The notes under the pieces are model-generated. The model ran no database searches, was not told where the DNA came from, and worked only from the letters and a program-made list of their open reading frames with translations. A stretch of 32,046 bases of DNA from an uncultured bacterium (lineage in GTDB: Bacteria > Patescibacteriota > Minisyncoccia > Phycocordibacterales > CAIZLB01): NCBI GenBank assembly GCA_903952785.1, contig CAJBHC010000064.1, positions 1 to 32,046 of the forward strand, written 5' to 3'. Made by a program: the position numbers and the translations under genes. This document shows positions 18,062 through 25,764 of the stretch, piece after piece (the first letter of the stretch is position 1; every line of letters starts with the position of its first letter).

Positions 18062-18931
18062 ATTATACCTCCACAAGAAATAAAAATAGGAAAATTTAAG
18101 GCCAGCAGAATTATCGTTAAAGAATCATGGAATGTTTTAAAACAAGATAAAGAAATAATGTGGTTCCCTGTTATTTCCACAATTCTTACACTAATAGTAA
18201 TTGGTGCCATGGCTGCTTATTTCTACTTCATGCTACTTGGAGGAAGTTCAACAGAATTTAAGATTGATGAATCAAAAGAAATAAGCAATATAATTATATA
18301 TGGCACAATATTCATTTATTACCTCGTCATATTCTTCATCGTCAATTTCTTTCAATCAGCACTATTTATAATTGTTCAAGGACGTTTCTCTGGCCAGGAT
18401 TTAAATTTTAACGATGGAATACAAAGTGCCGGAAAATATGTTGGTAAAATATTTATATGGTCCCTTATCTCAGCTACGGTTGGTATTATATTAAAAGTAA
18501 TTTCAGATAATTTTAAAATAGTTGGAAGAATTCTATCAAGCATCCTTGGGGCTGCTTGGGAAATACTTACATACTTCAGCCTCCCCGCTCTTGTAATTGG
18601 AAACCTAAACATCAAAGAGTCGTTTAAAGAATCAGCATCTATTATCAAGAAAACTTGGGGCGAAACATTGATTGTAAGTTTTGGAGTAGGATTATTCTTT
18701 GTAGCAGTAGTTGTTTTAGGATTAGTTCTCTCTGTTGCAATAATAATAATAGCACCAACAACTTATGTTGTAGTTTCTGTAGCTGTAATCTTTACAATCT
18801 TCTATATCGCGATGATGCTCCTCGCAACCACACTTAGCTCAATCTTCAAACTCACTCTATTCAATTACGCGAGAACTGGAAATATTCCACAGGGCTTTTC
18901 AGATTATATTGTTAAGGGAGCAATAAAATAA
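18062..18931 (+). CDS. Multi-pass membrane protein; ORF track starts at ATG 18158 but open coding extends upstream to a putative non-AUG start (ATT 18062 or ATA 18065)
   Basis: Upstream in-frame IPPQEIKIGKFKASRIIVKESWNVLKQDKEIMWFPV...; TGGTATAAT at 18028-18036; no in-frame ATG/GTG/TTG before 18158. Confidence 0.6.
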   Translation: MIPPQEIKIGKFKASRIIVKESWNVLKQDKEIMWFPVISTILTLIVIGAMAAYFYFMLLGGSSTEFKIDESKEISNIIIYGTIFIYYLVIFFIVNFFQSALFIIVQGRFSGQDLNFNDGIQSAGKYVGKIFIWSLISATVGIILKVISDNFKIVGRILSSILGAAWEILTYFSLPALVIGNLNIKESFKESASIIKKTWGETLIVSFGVGLFFVAVVVLGLVLSVAIIIIAPTTYVVVSVAVIFTIFYIAMMLLATTLSSIFKLTLFNYARTGNIPQGFSDYIVKGAIK

Positions 18932-18981
18932 TAGCCAGCAAGAATTAATTTAGGTTAGAACAATTTTAGAATACTAAAAAA

Positions 18982-19007
18982 TGGCACCAGCAAATACGCG
19001 GGTGCCA
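18982..19007 (-). terminator. Terminator of 19059 gene
   Basis: TGGCACC...GGTGCCA with T-run on minus. Confidence 0.75.
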
Positions 19008-19058
19008 CTAACAGTTTTGACTGTCGGCAGTTTTACTTAAAGACACGGAAGCGATTCT

Positions 19059-19619
19059 TTATTTCACTTCCACCAATCGAGCCTCGCCCGTCAAGTCATA
19101 AAGGCCGCCACCCATAGCGCTCATGGCCGGGCTAAAGCTGCTTTCTTGAGGGCGAAATGCAAGTGTGCCGTGGTCGATCCGATACGTCTTTCCCGCCTCG
19201 AAATGGCCCTTTACGATGACCCTGTTCAAGGAGTGAATCGCACTAGGTTGCCGAGGCTTGATTAGTTCAGCATCATGCCCCAAAACGCCGATAGTGAAAC
19301 TGACCCCACCGCCGGGATCTTGAAGTTCAGCGTAATCGCATGAAAGGGTGTGAACGCCCGGAGTAAGCAGAACATACTTTTTCTCCACGTCCGTCGAACC
19401 ATCATCATCAATGGTCCTGACGATTGTCACCGTCGAGCCCGCAGCTCCGCCGCCGTCGTCAGTGATCACCTGCAGTCTTGCTGTACCGCCGGAAGAGAAA
19501 CCTTCATCGCCTCCCCCGCTGGGCCCCATTGAGGAGGCACAGCCAGTCAAGATGACCAAGAGTAAAGAGATTGAAGCAATACCGGCAAACATCAGAACTT
19601 TTTTCAATATTGATTTCAT
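19059..19619 (-). CDS. Lipoprotein, hypothetical
   Basis: MKSILKKVLMFAGIASISLLLVILTGCASS lipobox (LTGC). Confidence 0.85.
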   Translation of the reverse strand: MKSILKKVLMFAGIASISLLLVILTGCASSMGPSGGGDEGFSSGGTARLQVITDDGGGAAGSTVTIVRTIDDDGSTDVEKKYVLLTPGVHTLSCDYAELQDPGGGVSFTIGVLGHDAELIKPRQPSAIHSLNRVIVKGHFEAGKTYRIDHGTLAFRPQESSFSPAMSAMGGGLYDLTGEARLVEVK

Positions 19620-19673
19620 GGTAATTTTGTCTTTCTTTTTCGTTTCTATTTTCTACATATACTTTAAAAGAGA

Positions 19674-19708
19674 AGTGGCACCTCCTGGACGAATCCAAGG
19701 GTGCCACT
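19674..19708 (-). terminator. Terminator of 19751 gene
   Basis: AGTGGCACC...GGTGCCACT. Confidence 0.8.
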
Positions 19709-19750
19709 AATAGTTTTGGTAAATGGTACTTCAGAGTTAGTCGTCCATTG

Positions 19751-20434
19751 CTAGAACGACACCGTAAAACTCAAGGCACCACCGATAGTATCCGGCCCAA
19801 TGAGTGCCGACGCCCGAAGGCCCCAGCTTTCATTGAACTTGTACTGAATGTTCGGACAAACCATCGGAATGCACTTGGTGTCGGAACTCACTTCTTCGTC
19901 TGAGCCCCAGCGGTCCCAACCATGACTTATGAACAGAAACATCGCGCGCCCATCAACTCCTACGGAGAGGCCGGGGACATTGGGGATCTTATAGGAGAAC
20001 CCAACGCCGACATCTGCCGCCGTGCTCAAGGCAGAATAGATAAACGCGCCTTTTTGTTCGGGGCGAGGATCATTCACGTTTTGTTTTTCATCACGGGCGT
20101 TGCCCATCATCCAGTTAGCGCCGGCATTGAAGTTGAAGTTTCCTGACGGCTGCCACAGATAGCGGAAGCCGATGGATCCAAAGTTCAAAAGCTCGTCACT
20201 AAGGTCTGTCTCACCTGCCGATCCGGAACCCAGAAACGAACGGTCATCGGGGTGCGTCGAGTGGGCAGAGGAGGCATCAGAACCTCCGTATTTCAAGCCA
20301 ACCCACCCGACACTGACCTCCCAGTTGTGGTGGGAAGTTGAAGCGAAGTCTTGGGCCGAAGCCGTCGACGAGGCCGTGATCAAGCTGGCGGCACACATGG
20401 CGGCCAGCGTCAGTTTCATCAATTGCGTTTTCAT
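19751..20434 (-). CDS. Outer-membrane beta-barrel-like secreted protein
   Basis: Sec signal (AASLITASSTASAQ), alternating beta pattern, C-terminal GGALSFTVSF ending in Phe. Confidence 0.75.
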   Translation of the reverse strand: MKTQLMKLTLAAMCAASLITASSTASAQDFASTSHHNWEVSVGWVGLKYGGSDASSAHSTHPDDRSFLGSGSAGETDLSDELLNFGSIGFRYLWQPSGNFNFNAGANWMMGNARDEKQNVNDPRPEQKGAFIYSALSTAADVGVGFSYKIPNVPGLSVGVDGRAMFLFISHGWDRWGSDEEVSSDTKCIPMVCPNIQYKFNESWGLRASALIGPDTIGGALSFTVSF

Positions 20435-20622
20435 TGTCGTGTCTTGTCTTTCTATGTTATTCAGTTTTCAAGCGACTCGGAGGCCAACACCAGTGTTGTT
20501 ACCCAGCCCAAAAAAAGATTACCATCTGGAATTAGAATCGTCAAATAAATACTCGTCAAAATTCATTAAACAAAATTGGATGTCATTTTCCCCTATCTCT
20601 GCTAATATATTATGTATAGATT

Positions 20623-21552
20623 ATGAAAAAACTAGTTGAAATTATTTTTCTAATATCGATTGTTATTTATGCAATTGCCAATAAAGATTCACTAACAAAC
20701 ACTTGGCAACTTGCGTATCACAAATATTTTCCATGCAGAAGTCCAATCTACTATAGTATTGGAGAATTTGATACTAGATTTGGAATATCAAAAGAACATT
20801 TCATCGAAGACCTTGCGACAGCCGAGAAAATTTGGGAAGACCCTATGGGCAAAGACCTGTTTAAATATTCTTCAAATGGAAATTTGAAAATAAATCTAAT
20901 TTATGATTCTCGTCAACAAACCACAGACGAGTTAAGTAACATGGATTCATCACTTGATAACAGCAGAGGTTCATATGATAGATTGACAGCACAATATAAC
21001 AAAGAGCTTTTGGCACACAATCAGAAAAGTTCAGATTTTGAATCTAGGCTTGCAAATTTTAATGCAAGAAAAGGAAATTACGAAAGAGATGTGGCGATGT
21101 TCAATAGACAAGGCTCGGTAAGTACTGATGTTAAGAATCGCCTAAATACTGAGCGAGATTATTTAAACACAGAATCATCGGCAATAAATCAATTACAGAC
21201 AGAACTGAACAGTGAAATCGCAAAGCTGAATGCGATGGTTGCTGATATAAATCAAAACGCGAATAGTCTAAATGCTGGAGTCAATCAATATAATAGAATT
21301 AGTGAACCTCTATCTGAGGGATTCAATGAAGGACTTTACAGAAGCAATTCTAAGGGTCAAGAAATTGATGTTTATCAATTTAGCGATGATACAAAGCTGG
21401 TTAGAGTTCTCGCTCATGAATTAGGACATGCTCTTTGGCTAGAGCATGTTGATGATGAAGATGCGATTATGCACAGGCTAAACACAAGTGAAAATATGCA
21501 AGCTACAGAAAGTGATTTGGAGGAAGTAAAAACGGTGTGTAAAATTAAATAA
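20623..21552 (+). CDS. Matrixin-like (M10-type) zinc metalloprotease with coiled-coil insert
   Basis: VRVLAHELGHALWLEHVDDEDAIMHR (HExxHxxxxxH plus Met-turn-like AIM). Confidence 0.88.
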   Translation: MKKLVEIIFLISIVIYAIANKDSLTNTWQLAYHKYFPCRSPIYYSIGEFDTRFGISKEHFIEDLATAEKIWEDPMGKDLFKYSSNGNLKINLIYDSRQQTTDELSNMDSSLDNSRGSYDRLTAQYNKELLAHNQKSSDFESRLANFNARKGNYERDVAMFNRQGSVSTDVKNRLNTERDYLNTESSAINQLQTELNSEIAKLNAMVADINQNANSLNAGVNQYNRISEPLSEGFNEGLYRSNSKGQEIDVYQFSDDTKLVRVLAHELGHALWLEHVDDEDAIMHRLNTSENMQATESDLEEVKTVCKIK

Positions 21553-21612
21553 TCTGAAATTTATTCAAGAAAGAGTAAATGAGTAAATATAGATATGCGG
21601 TAAAAAAAGAAG

Positions 21613-21654
21613 AACCCGCCAATGAATTGGCAAGCTCTCCAATTCTGACGGGTT
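21613..21654 (-). terminator. Terminator of 21710 gene
   Basis: AACCCG.C...GAATTGG/CCAATTC..CGGGTT followed on minus by T-run. Confidence 0.75.
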
Positions 21655-21709
21655 TGGTTTTTAGATTTTGGTTAAGGTTTACAACCCCATATCGGCGAAA
21701 TCTGTGGAA

Positions 21710-22462
21710 TTATTTCTTGGTTGTTAAACCATCAATTTTTCCATAAATGTTTTGAACAGCATTGACCCAAACTGGATCTTTAGTGTTCCCGTTGGCAATC
21801 TTCCACGCCCTGTACAAGCCGTCCTCGGTTTTAAATAACGGCAAACCGTATATTTCCACCATCGGATCAATAACGTACCGGCAGGTATCATCCCAGGCTC
21901 TTGATTCCTCACTGATATCAATATGATCCGAGGGCGAAGCAATTCTGGCGTGCTCCATTTCGTGCATGAATATCACAATTACATGAGATTGGAATACCTT
22001 GCGCCACTCTGGGTTACCTGAATCCCTGAGCCGTTCAAACGTGTTCATGATTGCAGGAATGTACAACTCCAAACATGCAACTGTACCGTCTGAGCTACAA
22101 CCTTCCGCCGCTTCCACTCCCTTATGAGCCCAGTGATAGTTTGCAACCAGCGTGACATTTACGTTTTTGCCGGTACGCCCAACGACGAGCTTGTTCGAGC
22201 TTTTAAACCGCTCATTGATTTCCACATATGGTAACTCGCCCATGACGAGCTGACTGCGGAGAATCCCGTTAATCTCGGTCATGATAAAATACTCCATGTC
22301 CGATTTAGTAAGCACACGCGGCTTCTGCACTTGGCTGGTTTGGCAAATCTGTTCAGTGACAGTAGGCTTGGATTTCTCACCATTTGCGCCACTAATCAAG
22401 AAACAAACTCCTCCCACCAACGCAAGGATTCCGGTGAGCAAAATAAACAAATTCTTTCTCAT
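21710..22462 (-). CDS. Secreted putative metallopeptidase-like protein
   Basis: N-terminal signal; VIVIFMHEMEHARI contains HExxH; downstream EESRAWDD. Confidence 0.6.
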   Translation of the reverse strand: MRKNLFILLTGILALVGGVCFLISGANGEKSKPTVTEQICQTSQVQKPRVLTKSDMEYFIMTEINGILRSQLVMGELPYVEINERFKSSNKLVVGRTGKNVNVTLVANYHWAHKGVEAAEGCSSDGTVACLELYIPAIMNTFERLRDSGNPEWRKVFQSHVIVIFMHEMEHARIASPSDHIDISEESRAWDDTCRYVIDPMVEIYGLPLFKTEDGLYRAWKIANGNTKDPVWVNAVQNIYGKIDGLTTKK

Positions 22463-22568
22463 CTTCCTATTGTCTTTCTAATTCTAACGTTGTTCTATAA
22501 TTCTAACTGAATCATTCCGGCTTACGCCTACAAAAAATGATCCAATCTATTTTCAAAAAGCCAAAAAA

Positions 22569-22616
22569 AGAGTATCACGCGGAAGTTGTGTCGTCAACGC
22601 CTGAAACTTGAATTCT
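22569..22616 (-). promoter_or_regulatory. Accessory-class promoter with AGAATTCAAG box upstream of 22462 gene
   Basis: Minus: AGAATTCAAG (22607-22616), TTGACG (22592-22597), TACTCT (22569-22574), spacer 17. Confidence 0.6.
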
Positions 22617-22674
22617 AACCTGAATCATCTCCTCCCTCAGTTTTACAAACCAAATGTACAAACCAAATGAACGA

Positions 22675-22790
22675 AAAATCTCCCTGCCATGAAAGACTTG
22701 CGAACTGCAGTGAGCAGATGATTTCCGCTCCCCATAAGGAAATCACATTTTCAGCAGAAAATCTCCGTGCTTTCATGGCAGGGAGATTTT
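22675..22790. repeat. Hairpin element copy 2: perfect 21-bp inverted-repeat arms (22675-22695 / 22770-22790) around 74-nt core (22696-22769)
   Basis: AAAATCTCCCTGCCATGAAAG / CTTTCATGGCAGGGAGATTTT; core matches 409-482. Confidence 0.9.
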
Positions 22791-22899
22791 AAGTGAATCT
22801 GTGAACCCGACAGGACTCGTCCCTTACAGGGACTGTACAGGTTTCGTATCGTGCTCGCCGTCCAAATACAGACGGCTCCGCGCGATAAACTCCACCTTG

Positions 22900-22930
22900 A
22901 AAACAAAAACCGCCGAAGCGGTTTTGTTTT
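22900..22930 (-). terminator. UUCG-type terminator downstream of tRNA-Ala
   Basis: Minus: AAAACCGC-TTCG-GCGGTTTT. Confidence 0.8.
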
Positions 22931-22936
22931 CTACGG

Positions 22937-23009
22937 TGGACCCGACAGGACTCGAACCTGCCACCCCCTCAGTGCAAGTGAGGTGCTCTACCAGATGAGC
23001 TACGGGCCC
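22937..23009 (-). tRNA. tRNA-Ala (UGC)
   Basis: GGGCCCGTAGCTCATCTGGTAGAGCACCTCACTTGCACTGAGGGGGTGGCAGGTTCGAGTCCTGTCGGGTCCA; CCA not encoded. Confidence 0.96.
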
Positions 23010-23043
23010 GTTTGTTTATTTAATTGTTGAAAGCATTATAGCT

Positions 23044-24066
23044 TTATTTCTTTCCCATTGCAAGCTTCAAAATATGGCCAAGAAACTCGTGAGCTTTTAC
23101 CCCAACAGAGCTAAGGGATTTAAAGATTGTAGCTTCTTCTTGTAAACTTGGTTGGGTATTTACCTCTAATAAATAGACCCCCCGCTTTGGATGTATCAAA
23201 AAATCAAAGGTTCCATAATGCCTTAAATTAAAACTCTCCTTAATACTCCTTACTGCATTCTCTATTATCCCCTTCTCTTCATCCGTGATCATCGCCGGCG
23301 CTTCATAATCATAAATTCCAGAATTTTTAGATGACCAATCAAAATGCCCACTACTAGCACTTGCACCTACCCCGCTTTTTCCATGATGCTTAACCTGAAC
23401 TGGCACAGTATTATACAAATCTTGTCCCCTAAAGTCTTCTATAAAACCAGAAATAATTTCCTTCCCTGTTAAATATTCTTCAACTACAATTTCTTCACTA
23501 AAACCTCTAGAATGCTCTAGCGCATCTATCAATTCATGAAAGTTATGTGCTACAGAAATTCCAAGAGATGATCCGGAACTTCTCGGCTTTACAATAACTG
23601 GCATTGGAAAACTTTTAAATAATTCATGTGCGATAGGCTCCACATCATCGTCTAATTTTATTTTTATCTCCTTGAAATATGGAGATTTGATTCCAAGATT
23701 TTTGAAATGTTCTTTTGCCAAAGCTTTATTCAGCGCCATTGCAGAACCTAGTGCTTTTGTTCCAGTATATGGTTTTGCAAAAGAATCCAATATTCCCTGA
23801 ACTCTTCCATCACCACCGTACGCTCCATGCATTGCGTTAAATAGAACATCTACCCTGCTAACTGCCTCCTCAGGCGTCACAGGCGCACCAGAAATGTGCC
23901 AAACACTGTCTCTATCCACAAAGATATCAACCGGTTCATACTCTTCGCATAATGGCTCTTTTTTTAATAAACTCAAAATGTGTTTTCCGGTAGTTAGGGA
24001 TATATCATATTCTTGAGAAGGTCCACCCCTCAAAACTCCTACTTTAGTTTTTGCTCTATATAACAT
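23044..24066 (-). CDS. ddl: D-alanine--D-alanine ligase
   Basis: GVLRGGPSQEYDISL, FNAMHGAYGGDGRVQG, VKPRSSGSSLGIS, LLEVNTQPSL. Confidence 0.95.
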   Translation of the reverse strand: MLYRAKTKVGVLRGGPSQEYDISLTTGKHILSLLKKEPLCEEYEPVDIFVDRDSVWHISGAPVTPEEAVSRVDVLFNAMHGAYGGDGRVQGILDSFAKPYTGTKALGSAMALNKALAKEHFKNLGIKSPYFKEIKIKLDDDVEPIAHELFKSFPMPVIVKPRSSGSSLGISVAHNFHELIDALEHSRGFSEEIVVEEYLTGKEIISGFIEDFRGQDLYNTVPVQVKHHGKSGVGASASSGHFDWSSKNSGIYDYEAPAMITDEEKGIIENAVRSIKESFNLRHYGTFDFLIHPKRGVYLLEVNTQPSLQEEATIFKSLSSVGVKAHEFLGHILKLAMGKK

Positions 24067-24072
24067 GCTTGA

Positions 24073-24081
24073 ATTATAGCA
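24073..24081 (-). promoter_or_regulatory. Extended -10 promoter of ddl, leaderless
   Basis: TGCTATAAT 6 nt before ATG (minus). Confidence 0.7.
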
Positions 24082-24110
24082 CGACGAAAAATATATTTAT
24101 CCACAATGTA

Positions 24111-25454
24111 TTAAATAAAATCTTTTGCCCTTCTATTCTTATGAAAAGCGATAGCAAATCTATGCGCTTCTGCGTTAATTTTTATGATTTGTTCTTTGTA
24201 TCTTACGTCTAATCCTTTCCAAGCCTTCTTATTGAAAAATAGAATGTCTTTGGGTTTATGATGAATATCTTTTACAACACCACAAAAAAGCATATCTTGG
24301 TTCGGAGTATTATCCACACTTTCAACTCCAGAAGATTTACTCCACGCCTCACGTGCCCTTTTAAGCTGTATCTCATTTCCATCAAGAACTACAATATCAG
24401 GTCTTCCCCACTCATGGTGCTCAATTCTTCTGTTGATCATCTCTTCCAATGCTCCAGGGTCGTTTGCTTTATCGAAATTGTTTATGATAAATTTTCTATA
24501 TTGGTCGCTTTTTAGTTCTCCATTTTCCATCACCACCATTGCACCCACCATGTTTTTTCCAGACATGTGAGCGATATCATACGCCTCAATTCTTGTACCT
24601 CTAATTTTACCAACCTCAGTTTCATCAATCTCTTCCGGTATATTCTTGATCAAAGAAACATCTTGAATATGATTTAATGCAAAAATAGTTTTTTTGATTT
24701 TGTTAGCCTTTTCAAATTCCTTCTCTTTTGCAAATCCCGCCATTTGTTTTTTCAGACTATTTAGAAGTGCTGGCTTTTTACCTTCGAAAAACATTTTAAT
24801 ATTTTTTATCTGCACTCCGTAATCTTTTTTTGAAATTTCACCGGTGCACACCCCAGGACATAGGCCAATCATTCTATTAAAGCATGGTCTAGGGTTAATA
24901 TTTGTCACTTCCGTCACGGAACCCTGCCCTGTTTTTGAAACAAAAGGTATACATTTATCTCTGAAAGGAAATATCTTTCTAACTAACTTTAAGGCCTCTT
25001 TTAATTCTCCACCATGCGGATATGGTCCGAAGACGTCTTTGTATAGGTTCTGCTGGTTTGAATCTTGATTCGATTGTTCCAAAAGCCTTCCACGAACAAC
25101 AAGAACCTTGGGGTATTCCTCATCAGTTATTACAACGTAATTGTAACTTTTATTATCCTTATCCTTAGTATTGTACTTAGGTTGATTTTTCTTAATTAAA
25201 TGAGCTTCCAAAATCAAGGCCTCTAGAACTGAGTCTGTAGTCTGAAATTCAACCTTATCCGCGAGCGTAACCATATCAACCAAAAGACGCCCTCTGGTCT
25301 TAATAAGATCATTGGAAAAATAGCTACGAACACGCTGTTTCAAGCTTGTTGCCTTTCCAACGTAAAGCAGGTCTTTCCCACATTTAAAAATATATACGCC
25401 AGGTGCATCTGGTAGTTTTGGAATAAATAATGATTCAAGTTCCTGCTTGTTCAT
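24111..25454 (-). CDS. uvrC: Excinuclease ABC subunit C (short form lacking C-terminal HhH)
   Basis: LPDAPGVYIFKCGKDLLYVGKATSLKQRVRSYF (GIY-YIG), NPRPCFNRMIGLCPGVCTGEIS, RIEAYDIAHMSGKNMVGAMVV; ends at AHRFAIAFHKNRRAKDFI. Confidence 0.95.
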   Translation of the reverse strand: MNKQELESLFIPKLPDAPGVYIFKCGKDLLYVGKATSLKQRVRSYFSNDLIKTRGRLLVDMVTLADKVEFQTTDSVLEALILEAHLIKKNQPKYNTKDKDNKSYNYVVITDEEYPKVLVVRGRLLEQSNQDSNQQNLYKDVFGPYPHGGELKEALKLVRKIFPFRDKCIPFVSKTGQGSVTEVTNINPRPCFNRMIGLCPGVCTGEISKKDYGVQIKNIKMFFEGKKPALLNSLKKQMAGFAKEKEFEKANKIKKTIFALNHIQDVSLIKNIPEEIDETEVGKIRGTRIEAYDIAHMSGKNMVGAMVVMENGELKSDQYRKFIINNFDKANDPGALEEMINRRIEHHEWGRPDIVVLDGNEIQLKRAREAWSKSSGVESVDNTPNQDMLFCGVVKDIHHKPKDILFFNKKAWKGLDVRYKEQIIKINAEAHRFAIAFHKNRRAKDFI

Positions 25455-25560
25455 GATGTGAAGAGTCTATCATTTATTTTGAACTTTGTGGAGAAAACCA
25501 TTTTATAAATCAACTATATTGATGAAGGTACTTTTCAAAAATAGATATATAAAGACAGCA

Positions 25561-25594
25561 AAACATATCACAATTTTCTCGTTGTGATGTGTTT
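25561..25594. terminator. Bidirectional hairpin between uvrC and 25765 gene
   Basis: AAACATATCACAA-ttttctcg-TTGTGATGTGTTT. Confidence 0.7.
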
Positions 25595-25764
25595 TTATCT
25601 TTTAACACCCCCGAAAGTTACCCACCTTGACGCCTATTTACTATTCGCCCGTGCTCGCTCTGCAAAATGGAGTTTTAAGATGATGGCCCAACTGTCTTTG
25701 TGACATAATCTTTTAGAACTATAAGCTACCAGCCTAACAACTAATTTGTAGTCAACAATTAATA

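Noticed and set aside
22645-22669. ACAAACCAAATG direct repeat, two copies with period 13
   Set aside because: Only two short low-complexity units; could be chance.
22801-22998. ORF MNPTGLVPYRD...VDPTGLEPATPSVQVRCSTR
   Set aside because: It is antisense to tRNA-Ala and its duplicated 3' end; DPTGLEPATPSVQ-type peptides are a known artefact of tRNA antisense translation.
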